A stretch of DNA of 6,100 nucleotides. It comes from Flavobacteriaceae bacterium. GTDB taxonomy: Bacteria > Bacteroidota > Bacteroidia > Flavobacteriales > Flavobacteriaceae. Shown in pieces: positions 1 to 6,100 of this stretch. The DNA lies in NCBI GenBank assembly GCA_019752245.1, contig JAIEMH010000360.1, forward strand, positions 1 to 6,100, in the 5' to 3' direction. The notes below the pieces were generated by a model. The model had not been told where the DNA came from. It ran no database searches and was given only the letters and a program-made list of their open reading frames with translations. Within the stretch, counting starts at the first letter, position 1, and each line of letters starts with the position of its first letter. The position numbers were made by a program, and so were the translations under genes.

Positions 1-106
1 GAGCAGCAGTTTCTTGAGCAAATGAAGACATTGAGATGGTCAGCATTAAAGCTAATCCAAATGAATAAATTCTAGAAATCGAACTATGGTTACCCACTTT
101 TTTCAT
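1..106 (-). CDS. Partial secreted protein, 5' end only; probable ActA-type cytochrome c subunit of alternative complex III
   Basis: Only the first 35 codons are in the window; the gene continues past base 1. The ATG is at 106-104 (MKK start). A signal peptide is visible: basic start, hydrophobic stretch around residues 14-29 (YSFGLALMLTISMSSF), then SFA-Q, a typical Bacteroidota cleavage site at about residue 30. The product should therefore be exported to the periplasm or held in the inner membrane. No haem-binding CxxCH motif falls in the visible part. The ActA assignment is inference: this N-terminus resembles what I remember of flavobacterial cytochrome c/c3 subunits that open the alternative complex III (quinol:cytochrome c oxidoreductase) cluster, which I recall lying next to infB and a SPOR gene. 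The start is supported by a promoter 85 bases upstream. Another secreted protein with a similar signal peptide cannot be excluded. Confidence 0.6.
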   Translation of the reverse strand, partial: MKKVGNHSSISRIYSFGLALMLTISMSSFAQETAA

Positions 107-190
107 ATTATAAATGATTATCGACTAAATTGTGGTATGATTTTTTCTATTGTCTTAGAAAACCTCAATACTCTTTTTTTAAAACTTGAG

Positions 191-220
191 CAAAAATACG
201 ATTTATGAGCTATTCTCAAA
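191..220 (-). promoter_or_regulatory. Bacteroidota-type promoter for the leftward secreted-protein gene
   Basis: On the minus strand a -33 TTTG (220-217) is followed after 18 bases by a -7 box TATTTTTG (198-191), which matches TAnnTTTG exactly. Transcription would start near 185, giving an untranslated leader of about 80 bases before the ATG at 106. That leader contains no clear hairpin. Confidence 0.55.
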
Positions 221-276
221 ACCTTAAATATATCTTAATTATCAATTTATATTAATTCTAAATAATTTTTTTAATA

Positions 277-304
277 TTGCATCATGATATATGTATTACA
301 TTTG
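277..304 (+). promoter_or_regulatory. Bacteroidota-type promoter for the SPOR-domain gene
   Basis: TTG at 277-279, 17 bases, then TACATTTG at 297-304, an exact TAnnTTTG box. The start of transcription would fall near 309, leaving a very short leader of about 14 bases before the ATG at 323. There is no purine-rich Shine-Dalgarno sequence, as is usual in this phylum. It lies back to back with the promoter at 191-220. Confidence 0.6.
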
Positions 305-322
305 CATTAAAATCAAACCATT

Positions 323-712
323 ATGAAATTTTTAACAGAAAAAAAAGGTCTAAAACAAGCAATTATTATTTTGTTTATTTTTAATTTTAACAGTATTAAA
401 GCACAAAGTGTAACTATCAATCAAGACCCTAAATTTGAACAACTTTTAAACGAAAAAAGAAAAGTAAACTCTTCAATAACAATAAATAACAGATACAAAA
501 TCCAAATATTTAATGGCACGAGTGAAGCATCTAAAAAAACATTAATTCAATTTAAAAAAGACAATAAAAACTACGATGCAACGATAGTTTTTAGTACCCC
601 AATGTACAAAGTATGGATTGGAAATTTTAAAACTAGAATTGAGGCAGAGAGAAATTTGAATAATCTAAAGAAAAAATATCCTAATGCTATTTTAATTAAA
701 CCTATTAAATAA
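323..712 (+). CDS. Secreted SPOR-domain protein
   Basis: A small exported protein of 129 residues. Residues 1-27 form a signal peptide: a basic N-terminus (KFLTEKKGLK), a hydrophobic core (AIIILFIFNF) and a likely cleavage after SIKA before QS. Residues 58-128 form a SPOR domain: an opening YKIQIFNG strand, the helix around EASKKTLIQF, the central YKVWIGNFKTRIEAE block and a final IKPIK strand. SPOR domains bind septal peptidoglycan stripped of stem peptides, so a periplasmic role at the cell wall is likely; the specific function is unknown. There is no transmembrane anchor after cleavage and no other domain, only a short linker (28-57). The gene has its own promoter and is convergent with infB, sharing a terminator. 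Its place between infB and a putative respiratory cluster matches what I recall from flavobacterial genomes. Start choice rests on the signal peptide and promoter spacing. Confidence 0.88.
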   Translation: MKFLTEKKGLKQAIIILFIFNFNSIKAQSVTINQDPKFEQLLNEKRKVNSSITINNRYKIQIFNGTSEASKKTLIQFKKDNKNYDATIVFSTPMYKVWIGNFKTRIEAERNLNNLKKKYPNAILIKPIK

Positions 713-721
713 ATTTTAATC

Positions 722-756
722 AAAAAAAAATCCCGAATTACTTCGGGATTTTTTTT
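722..756. terminator. Bidirectional intrinsic terminator between the SPOR gene and infB
   Basis: TCCCGAA (731-737) pairs with TTCGGGA (742-748) around a TTAC loop. The stem is flanked by nine A (722-730) and eight T (749-756), so each strand yields a hairpin followed by a U-run. It lies in the 42-base gap between two convergent genes and its T-run overlaps the infB stop codon at 757-755. Confidence 0.92.
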
Positions 757-3598
757 ATTTCAATTTTTTCTTAACCATTACTTCTTGGTAAGCTTCAATA
801 ATATCTAATTGCTCTATGTCGTTGTAGTTTTTGATTTGAATACCACAATCATAACCTTTAGATACGTCTTTAACATCGTCTTTAAAACGTTTAAGAGCTG
901 TAAGTTCACCTGTAAATATTACAACGCCTTCTCTAATAATACGAATCTTAGAATTTCTAAAGATTTTACCATCCGTAACCATACATCCAGCAATAGTTCC
1001 AACTTTTGAAATCTTGAATGTTTCACGAATTTCAGCTGTTCCAGTAATTTCTTCTTTCATTTCTGGAGATAACATTCCTTCCATCGCATCTTTCAAGTCA
1101 TCAATTGCATCATAGATAATTGAGTAGTTCCTGATGTCAATTTCTTCTTTATCTGCAAGTTGTCTAGCATTTCCGGCAGGACGAACATTAAATCCGATGA
1201 TAATAGCATCAGATGCAGAAGCTAACATAACGTCAGTTTCAGTAATTGCTCCAACACCTTTGTGTATAATATTGATTTGAATCTCTTCGGTAGATAATTT
1301 TGCAAAAGAGTTGGAAAGTGCTTCAACAGAACCATCAACGTCACCTTTAAGAATAATATTTAATTCTTTAAATTGACCAAGCGCTATACGACGTCCAATT
1401 TCTGCAAGAGTAATATGTCGTTGCGTTCTAACAGATTGCTCACGCATTAATTGAGTACGTTTAGCAGCAATTTGTTTCGCCTCTCTTTCGTCTTCAAAAA
1501 CGTTAAATTTATCTCCAGCAGTTGATGCTCCATCCAATCCTAATATTGAGACCGGAGTTGATGGACCAGCTTCTTTTATAGTATGACCTCTTTCATCATG
1601 CATAGCTTTAACTTTACCATGATTTTTACCAGCCAATACATAATCCCCAACTTTCAAAGTTCCAGATTGTACTAATATTGTAGAAATATAACCTCTACCT
1701 TTATCTAATTGAGCTTCTACAACTGTTCCAACAGCTGGCTTATTTGGATTGGCTTTCAAGTCAAGAATTTCAGCTTCAAGCAATACTTTTTCAAGTAATT
1801 CTTTTACCCCAGTTCCTGCTTTTGCAGAAATATCATGTGACTGATATTTTCCACCCCAATCTTCAACTAGCAAATTCATAGCTGCTAATTTTTCTTTAAT
1901 TTTTTCAGGATTAGCATGTGCTTTATCCACTTTATTGATCGCAAAAATCATAGGCACATTCGCTGCTTGCGCATGAGAAATTGCCTCTTTTGTTTGTGGC
2001 ATTATGTCATCATCGGCAGCAATTACAATGATAGCAATATCCGTAACTTGAGCTCCACGAGCACGCATAGCGGTAAACGCTTCGTGACCAGGTGTATCAA
2101 GGAATGTGATTTTTTGTCCGTTATCTAACTGAACTGCATACGCTCCAATATGTTGTGTAATTCCTCCAGATTCACCAGCAATTACATTCTCTTTACGAAT
2201 ATAATCTAATAACGATGTTTTACCGTGGTCAACGTGACCCATTACAGTAACAATTGGTGCTCTTGTAACTAAATCTTCAACTCTATCTTCTACAACTTCT
2301 ATTGAATCTTCAATATCGGTAGTAATAAATTCTACTTCAAATCCGAACTCATCAGCAACAATTGTTAACGTTTCTGCATCAAGACGTTGATTCATCGTAA
2401 CCATTATTCCTAATGACATACAAGTTCCAATAACTTTAGTAATTGGCACATCCATCATGGTTGCTACTTCACCAACAGTAACAAACTCAGTTACTTTTAT
2501 TGTTTTGCTACCTTCATCTAATGCTCTTTGCTCATCATCTGAACGTTGACGGTGCGTATCTCTTTTATCTCTTCTATATTTTGCGGCTTTAGATTTAGAA
2601 CCTTTACCTTGCAACCTTTCAAGAGTTTCTTTAATTTGATTTTTAACTTCTTCTTCTGTAGGCTCAACTTTTTGAACAATTGCTGGTCTATTCCCTTTTT
2701 GAAAACCTCCACTTCCAGGTTTATTGGCTACAAATTTATTTCCACCTGTGCCAGCTGGTCTGTTTTGACCACCTGCATTATTTCCTCCAGAAATTCCTGG
2801 ACGAGTTTCACCTGGTTTTGGCGGAATTCTTTTACGTTTATTTTTATTAGGATCAGGATTTACCTTACTGCCACTATTTATTTTAGGCGTTTCAACTTTC
2901 TTTTTAGGCTTATTGAATTGCGACAAATCGATTTTTTGACCCGTTAGTGTTGGACCAGAAAGATTTTGGTATTGAGTAGTATGAGTTTCATCAGCTACAG
3001 GTTGCTCTTCAACAACTTTTTCTTCTTTTTTCTCAACTTTTGGAACTTCACTAACAACAACCTTTGGAGTTACTTTTTCAATAACAGGTGTTTTCTTTTG
3101 TTCAACTTTTATTTCTGGAGTCTTCACTTCAGCAACTACTTCAGCAGCAACTTTTACTTCTGGAGATTTTACTTCAGGAGATTTAATTTCTGGAGATTTT
3201 GCTGGCTCAATCTTATTATTGGATACTGGAGCTTTAGGCTCTAAATCGATTTTACCTACTTGTTTAGGCCCAGAAACGGTAGCTTTAGCTTTGATAACCT
3301 CAAGTCTTAGACGCTCTTCTTCTAACTTTCTCTTGTCTTCGATTTCTTTTTCTCTTTCAAGACGAAGTGCTTCTTTTTCTTTCTTTATTTCTTCGCTAAC
3401 ACCTTTAGACGCTTCCTTGTTGCCTTTATCACCAGCAAATTGATTTTGTAGAATATCAAACTCTTTATCGGATATCTTAGCATTTGGATTTGCATCTATA
3501 GCAATACCTTTATCCTTAAGATAGTCGACAGCTCTTTCTAATGAAATATTTAATTCCCTTAAAACTTTGTTTATTCTAATATTTCTTTCTTCAGACAT
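755..3598 (-). CDS. infB: Translation initiation factor IF-2
   Basis: A GTPase that brings fMet-tRNA to the 30S subunit and promotes subunit joining; cytoplasmic. The 947 residues are normal for Bacteroidota. In order: an N-terminal IF2_N module (about 5-53); a charged, Lys/Glu/Pro-rich linker (about 60-340) with a predicted helical Arg/Glu stretch at 67-105, KSPE[IV] repeats at 134-148 and a Gly/Asn-rich part at 270-303; a second IF2_N module (about 365-424); and the G domain. All G motifs are intact: GHVDHGKT (454-461), GGITQHIGAY (478-487), DTPGH (501-505), NKVD (555-558) and SAKAG (591-595). Domain II starts near 620 (VGTVVEAQLDKGRGYIST), domain III spans about 735-840, and the fMet-tRNA-binding C2 domain about 855-947. 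It is the last gene of rimP-nusA-infB, 43 bases after nusA, and ends in the shared terminator. No internal promoter was seen in that gap. Start ATG gives the expected RINKVLRELNIS opening. Confidence 0.98.
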   Translation of the reverse strand: MSEERNIRINKVLRELNISLERAVDYLKDKGIAIDANPNAKISDKEFDILQNQFAGDKGNKEASKGVSEEIKKEKEALRLEREKEIEDKRKLEEERLRLEVIKAKATVSGPKQVGKIDLEPKAPVSNNKIEPAKSPEIKSPEVKSPEVKVAAEVVAEVKTPEIKVEQKKTPVIEKVTPKVVVSEVPKVEKKEEKVVEEQPVADETHTTQYQNLSGPTLTGQKIDLSQFNKPKKKVETPKINSGSKVNPDPNKNKRKRIPPKPGETRPGISGGNNAGGQNRPAGTGGNKFVANKPGSGGFQKGNRPAIVQKVEPTEEEVKNQIKETLERLQGKGSKSKAAKYRRDKRDTHRQRSDDEQRALDEGSKTIKVTEFVTVGEVATMMDVPITKVIGTCMSLGIMVTMNQRLDAETLTIVADEFGFEVEFITTDIEDSIEVVEDRVEDLVTRAPIVTVMGHVDHGKTSLLDYIRKENVIAGESGGITQHIGAYAVQLDNGQKITFLDTPGHEAFTAMRARGAQVTDIAIIVIAADDDIMPQTKEAISHAQAANVPMIFAINKVDKAHANPEKIKEKLAAMNLLVEDWGGKYQSHDISAKAGTGVKELLEKVLLEAEILDLKANPNKPAVGTVVEAQLDKGRGYISTILVQSGTLKVGDYVLAGKNHGKVKAMHDERGHTIKEAGPSTPVSILGLDGASTAGDKFNVFEDEREAKQIAAKRTQLMREQSVRTQRHITLAEIGRRIALGQFKELNIILKGDVDGSVEALSNSFAKLSTEEIQINIIHKGVGAITETDVMLASASDAIIIGFNVRPAGNARQLADKEEIDIRNYSIIYDAIDDLKDAMEGMLSPEMKEEITGTAEIRETFKISKVGTIAGCMVTDGKIFRNSKIRIIREGVVIFTGELTALKRFKDDVKDVSKGYDCGIQIKNYNDIEQLDIIEAYQEVMVKKKLK
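3155..3199 (-). repeat. Three tandem 15-base repeats inside the infB linker
   Basis: Three adjacent 15-base units encode KSPEI, KSPEV and KSPEV (IF-2 residues 134-148). The units differ at only a few positions. A related VKTPEI lies a little downstream (residues 158-163). They sit in the disordered linker between the two IF2_N modules, where length variation is tolerated. Confidence 0.85.
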
Positions 3599-3641
3599 AA
3601 AATCTTTTATAATTTCTTTTTTTTATTTTGGGGTGAAAAAA

Positions 3642-4883
3642 TTAGTTTTCAAACTCTTCTTTCAATATGCGCATTACTTCTTGTATTGTTTCTTCTTCTA
3701 AGTCAGTTCTTCTTGCTAAATCTGCTACATCTTGCTTCAAAATACTTCTAGCTGTATCTAAACCAATTTTGGCAAATTCATCAATTATCCAAGCATCAAT
3801 TTCGTCTGAAAACTCTGTTAACTCAACATCATCATCTTCTACTGTACTTCCTTCTCTAATTACGTCTAATTCGTAACCTGTTAATTGACCTGCTAATTTA
3901 ATGTTTTGTCCACCACGACCAATTGCTTTTGAAACTTCTTCTAGTTTCAAGAATACTTCAGCATGCATGGTTTCTTCATTAATTTTTACAGAAGATACTT
4001 TTGCAGGACTTAGTGCTCTAGTTATTAATAACGAAGCATTAGTTGTGTAGTTGATTACGTCGATGTTTTCGTTACCTAATTCACGAACAATTCCATGAAT
4101 ACGCGATCCTTTCATACCAACACAAGCTCCAACAGGATCGATTCTATCATCATAAGAATCTACAGCTACTTTTGCTTTTTCACCTGGTATTCTTACTACT
4201 TTTTTAATCATGATTAAACCATCGAATACTTCAGGAATTTCTTGTTCAAATAATTTTTCTAAAAACTTCTCTGAAGTTCTAGACATGACAATTTGAGGTT
4301 TATTTCCTTTTAATTCAACGCTTTCAATAATTCCTTTTACGTTATCTCCTTTACGGAAAAAGTCAGAAGGAATTTGTTTTTCTTTTGGCAAAACAATTTC
4401 ATTTCCTTCATCATCAACCAAGATTACAACTCTTGGACGAACGTGATGCACTTCTGCAGTATAAATCTCACCTATAATATCTTTAAACTGTTTATACAAA
4501 TTAGTATTATCGTGCTCATGAATTTTAGAGATTAAGTTTTGACGTAATGCCAAAATAGCTCTTCTTCCTAAGTCTATCAATTTTACTTCTTCTGAAACTT
4601 CTTCACCAATTTCGAAATCTGGCTCAATTTTTCTTGCATCAGAAAGAGTAATTTCTAAATGTTCTAAATCTAAATCGTCATCAGCAACTACAATTCTTCT
4701 TTGCCAAATCTCCATATCTCCTTTATCAGGATTTATGATAATATCAAAGTTGTCATCAGAACCGTACTTCTTTTTTAAAGCATTTCTAAAAACATCTTCC
4801 AAAATCGCCATAAGCGTTACTCTATCAATAAGTTTATCATCCTTAAACTCCGAGAACGAGTCGATTAATGCAATATTCTCCAT
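3642..4883 (-). CDS. nusA: Transcription termination/antitermination factor NusA
   Basis: Binds RNA polymerase and nascent RNA, affecting pausing, intrinsic termination and antitermination; cytoplasmic. It has 413 residues. In order: NusA N-terminal domain (about 1-128, contacts polymerase); S1 RNA-binding domain (about 135-203, from GEIYTAEVHHV to PQIVMSRTS); KH1 (about 205-285, with VGACVGMKGSRI at 251-262); KH2 (about 290-350, with the GRGG loop at 322-325, IGRGGQNIKLA). The C-terminal 355-413 is a short acidic helical segment. The two long acidic repeats of the Escherichia coli protein are absent, as expected outside Gammaproteobacteria, so this is not a truncation. It is the middle gene of the operon: 9 bases after rimP and 43 before infB. 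The start ATG gives the expected MENIALIDSFSEFK opening. Its action on hairpins is relevant to the terminator-like leader ahead of rimP. Confidence 0.98.
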   Translation of the reverse strand: MENIALIDSFSEFKDDKLIDRVTLMAILEDVFRNALKKKYGSDDNFDIIINPDKGDMEIWQRRIVVADDDLDLEHLEITLSDARKIEPDFEIGEEVSEEVKLIDLGRRAILALRQNLISKIHEHDNTNLYKQFKDIIGEIYTAEVHHVRPRVVILVDDEGNEIVLPKEKQIPSDFFRKGDNVKGIIESVELKGNKPQIVMSRTSEKFLEKLFEQEIPEVFDGLIMIKKVVRIPGEKAKVAVDSYDDRIDPVGACVGMKGSRIHGIVRELGNENIDVINYTTNASLLITRALSPAKVSSVKINEETMHAEVFLKLEEVSKAIGRGGQNIKLAGQLTGYELDVIREGSTVEDDDVELTEFSDEIDAWIIDEFAKIGLDTARSILKQDVADLARRTDLEEETIQEVMRILKEEFEN

Positions 4884-4892
4884 TATTCTATT

Positions 4893-5360
4893 TTAATTAA
4901 AATTTACCGTAACTACTGCTTCTTTTATTTCACTATAAGGTATTTCTTGTCGTTTTAGAACAGTTTCCTTACCTTTTCCTATTTTCTTTGGCTCTCTTGC
5001 TGACCAAGTTAAAACAATATTTACATCATCAGCATCAACTAATTCACCTTCAATTTTTTCATTATTAACTTTAACAATCAGTGTTCTACCAATATTTTTA
5101 ACATACTGCCTAACCAACTTTAATGGTGAACCAACACCTACTGAGGCCACTTCTAGCGCAAAGTCGTGCTCTTCTCTGTCTAATGAATTTTCTATTAATC
5201 TACTAATATCAATACAATCTTGAAGACTTACTCCTTTATCACCGTCCAAAGATACAATAATTTTGTAAGTATCTGAAATTGATAAGTCTATCAAAAATAT
5301 TTCTGGCTTATCTAACAAAGCGTCCTCTAGAAGTTTTAAAACCTGCTCTTTAAAAGTCAT
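4893..5360 (-). CDS. rimP: Ribosome maturation factor RimP
   Basis: Assists late assembly of the 30S ribosomal subunit; cytoplasmic. The chosen product has 155 residues and begins MTFKEQVLKLLEDAL, as flavobacterial RimP proteins usually do. An in-frame ATG at 5396 would add 12 residues (MREAMLPSFYKI). I reject it because that stretch is encoded by a perfect hairpin in the leader and does not look like family sequence. Residues 1-83 form the N-terminal alpha/beta domain, including the family segment LEVASVGVGSPLK (69-81). Residues 86-155 form the SH3-like C-terminal domain, ending around IPYSEIKEAVV. First gene of rimP-nusA-infB; its stop is 9 bases before the nusA start, which suggests co-transcription and coupled translation. 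A promoter lies about 65 bases upstream. Remaining uncertainty concerns only the start. Confidence 0.94.
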   Translation of the reverse strand: MTFKEQVLKLLEDALLDKPEIFLIDLSISDTYKIIVSLDGDKGVSLQDCIDISRLIENSLDREEHDFALEVASVGVGSPLKLVRQYVKNIGRTLIVKVNNEKIEGELVDADDVNIVLTWSAREPKKIGKGKETVLKRQEIPYSEIKEAVVTVNFN

Positions 5361-5365
5361 AATTT

Positions 5366-5394
5366 TATAAAAAGAGGGAAGCATTGCTTCCCTC
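5366..5394 (-). terminator. Terminator-like hairpin in the rimP leader; candidate attenuator
   Basis: Read on the minus strand, GAGGGAAGC (5394-5386) and GCTTCCCTC (5382-5374) form a perfect 9-bp stem with a 3-base loop, followed at once by TTTTTATA. This is the form of an intrinsic terminator for leftward transcription. It lies downstream of the predicted rimP promoter and 13 bases before the rimP ATG, and no leftward gene lies between that promoter and the hairpin. Two readings are possible: an attenuator for the operon, or a structure that affects rimP translation. The T-run is short (five T), so termination may be partial. On the plus strand no T-run follows the stem. Confidence 0.6.
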
Positions 5395-5422
5395 ATTAAT
5401 TCATTTCTGTTTAATAATGGTG

Positions 5423-5453
5423 CAAAGATAGAAATTTTTTTTTATATTAAAAA
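5423..5453 (-). promoter_or_regulatory. Promoter of the rimP-nusA-infB operon
   Basis: The -7 box on the minus strand is TATCTTTG (5430-5423), an exact TAnnTTTG match followed by CACC. The -33 region is weak: about 20 bases upstream there is a T-run without a clear TTG. Transcription should start near 5417, giving a leader of about 57 bases that contains the hairpin at 5374-5394. Confidence 0.6.
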
Positions 5454-5457
5454 ATCA

Positions 5458-5486
5458 TTGGCTTTTATATTTTTTTTATATCTTTA
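5458..5486 (+). promoter_or_regulatory. Promoter of the universal stress protein gene
   Basis: TTG at 5458-5460, 18 bases, then TATCTTTA at 5479-5486, which matches TAnnTTTG except for the last base. Transcription would begin near 5491, leaving an A-rich leader of about 43 bases. It is back to back with the rimP promoter in the same 173-base gap. A second TATCTTTT at 5518-5525 is too close to the ATG to be the better candidate. Confidence 0.5.
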
Positions 5487-5533
5487 TGCTTTATTAACAG
5501 ACAAACAACAAAAATTATATCTTTTTTACAATC

Positions 5534-6007
5534 ATGAAAAAAATTTTAATACCTACTGACTTTTCACAGCACGCCGAATACGCACTTAAAGTTGCTGCGC
5601 AAATTGCAAAAAAAAATAACGGTGAAATCATACTTTTACACATGCTTGAATTACCTCACCAAGCTAGTGATGCTGTTGGAGTAGGATCTGACATTCCTGA
5701 AATCATGTTTTTCAAGAATGCGGCAATTAAAAGATTAGAAGATTTAATGGACGAAGATTATTTAGACGGCATTAAAGTTTCAGAAGTTGTTCAATTTGAA
5801 TTAGCTTTTGATGGAATTCTAAAAATAAGCCAATTAAACAATGTTGACTTAGTAGTTATGGGCTCACATGGAGCGAGTGGTTATAAAGAAATGTTTATTG
5901 GCTCAAATGCAGAAAAAGTAGTTAGAAACTCTGATGTTCCTGTTTTAATAATCAAAAAAGAAGAAGAAGATTTTAAAGTTAATGACTTTGTAAAATGTTA
6001 CTTTTGA
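5534..6007 (+). CDS. Universal stress protein, C-terminally truncated by an insertion
   Basis: A UspA-fold protein of 157 residues, cytoplasmic. One full USP domain is present (about 1-141): opening strand MKKILIPTDFS with the conserved Asp9, strand EIILLHMLEL, and the nucleotide-binding signature G-2x-G-9x-GS made by G110, G113 and G123-S124 (GSHGASGYKEMFIGS), so ATP binding is expected. The family controls responses to stress or growth arrest; the target here is unknown. From memory, flavobacterial homologues are about 270-280 residues with two tandem USP domains, the second starting a few residues after the FKVNDFV seen here at 147-153. In this copy the frame continues only with KCYF and a stop at 6005-6007, in GC-richer DNA of different character. 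I infer that an inserted element has removed the second domain from the frame. The remaining single domain could still fold, so whether this is a pseudogene is open. It is divergent from rimP, with its own promoter. Confidence 0.85.
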   Translation: MKKILIPTDFSQHAEYALKVAAQIAKKNNGEIILLHMLELPHQASDAVGVGSDIPEIMFFKNAAIKRLEDLMDEDYLDGIKVSEVVQFELAFDGILKISQLNNVDLVVMGSHGASGYKEMFIGSNAEKVVRNSDVPVLIIKKEEEDFKVNDFVKCYF

Positions 6008-6100
6008 CGGTGACCAGTTCTTTTTCCGTGTTCATCTTGAGGTCTGCGAACTGTCGTCTGAAAGTAGCGACATCTTGCCACAAGCTCAAAACCTTCTGCT
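5996..6100. mobile_element. Probable end of an insertion sequence interrupting the USP gene; runs off the window
   Basis: From about 5996 the sequence changes abruptly: GC is 47% in 6001-6100 against 26% in 5901-6000, and the USP frame ends. The boundary begins TGTTACTTTTGACGGTGACC. A TG start with a GGTGACC motif close to the tip resembles, from memory, ends of IS21-family elements, but neither the partner end nor a target duplication is in view. No transposase gene can be recognised in these 105 bases. The minus strand has two open frames here (stops at 5998-6000 and 5979-5981) without recognisable homology. Alternatives are another mobile element, a deletion or rearrangement junction, or an assembly join. 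The boundary is uncertain by about 3 bases (5993-5996). Confidence 0.45.

Noticed and set aside
1..75. Plus-strand open frame reaching a TAG at 73-75, as if the tail of a rightward gene
   Set aside because: The minus strand of the same bases encodes a clear signal peptide with an ATG and an upstream consensus promoter, which explains the region better.
809..2128. Plus-strand open frames opposite infB (809-1009 and 1916-2128)
   Set aside because: They lie opposite conserved IF-2 domains, have no promoter and no recognisable protein features.
2518..2712. Minus-strand 64-codon frame overlapping infB in another frame
   Set aside because: It is a lysine-rich out-of-frame reading of the IF-2 linker with no independent support.
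2546..3443. Several plus-strand open frames opposite the infB linker (2546-2947, 2966-3244, 3219-3443)
   Set aside because: They are antisense shadows of the repetitive Lys/Glu/Pro-rich IF-2 linker. Their products are Phe/Ser/Arg-rich low-complexity strings with no domain, and IF-2 coding on the other strand is certain.
3599..3641. Possible separate promoter or terminator between nusA and infB
   Set aside because: The 43-base gap is A/T-rich but has no TAnnTTTG box on the coding strand and no stable hairpin.
3667..3876. Plus-strand 69-codon frame opposite the nusA 3' end
   Set aside because: Ser-rich antisense shadow of the NusA acidic C-terminus.
5361..5396. 12-residue N-terminal extension of RimP from the ATG at 5396
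   Set aside because: It is encoded by the hairpin arms, does not resemble RimP, and the downstream start gives the usual family N-terminus and length. It is kept only as a regulatory possibility.
5979..6100. Minus-strand open frame entering from the right edge and ending at 5979
   Set aside because: It crosses the apparent insertion boundary into the USP gene, and no family is recognisable. Two other frames are also open in this short stretch, so openness alone is not evidence of coding.

Overview
The window looks like chromosomal DNA from a member of the Flavobacteriaceae, probably Flavobacterium or a close relative. The DNA is AT-rich, promoters fit the Bacteroidota consensus (TTG, 17-23 bases, TAnnTTTG), no Shine-Dalgarno sequences stand out, and the proteins read like flavobacterial versions of their families. 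These judgements come from family recognition, not from a database search.

Layout, left to right. Bases 1-106 hold the first 35 codons of a minus-strand secreted protein that leaves the window. It is probably the cytochrome c subunit (ActA type) that opens the alternative complex III respiratory cluster. Bases 107-322 are a divergent intergenic region with a promoter facing each way. A small secreted SPOR-domain protein follows on the plus strand (323-712). It meets infB tail to tail at a bidirectional terminator (722-756). The centre is the minus-strand operon rimP-nusA-infB (5360 down to 755), with gaps of 9 and 43 bases. It encodes 30S maturation factor RimP, transcription factor NusA and initiation factor IF-2. 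All three look intact and normal in length.

Bases 5361-5533 form a second divergent intergenic region. It carries the rimP promoter, the promoter of a universal stress protein (USP) gene, and a perfect 9-bp hairpin followed by a T-run lying just before the rimP start. That hairpin has the form of an intrinsic terminator inside the operon's own leader. Because NusA acts on hairpin-dependent pausing and termination, it is a candidate attenuator.

At the right edge the USP gene is cut short. After one complete USP domain the frame stops at 6007, GC content jumps from about 26% to about 47%, and a sequence starting near 5996 resembles the tip of an insertion sequence (IS21-like end is a guess). 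The second USP domain usual for flavobacterial homologues is missing from the frame. Most of the window is conserved housekeeping DNA. I found no new multi-gene system. The two places worth a second look are the rimP leader hairpin and the broken USP gene.
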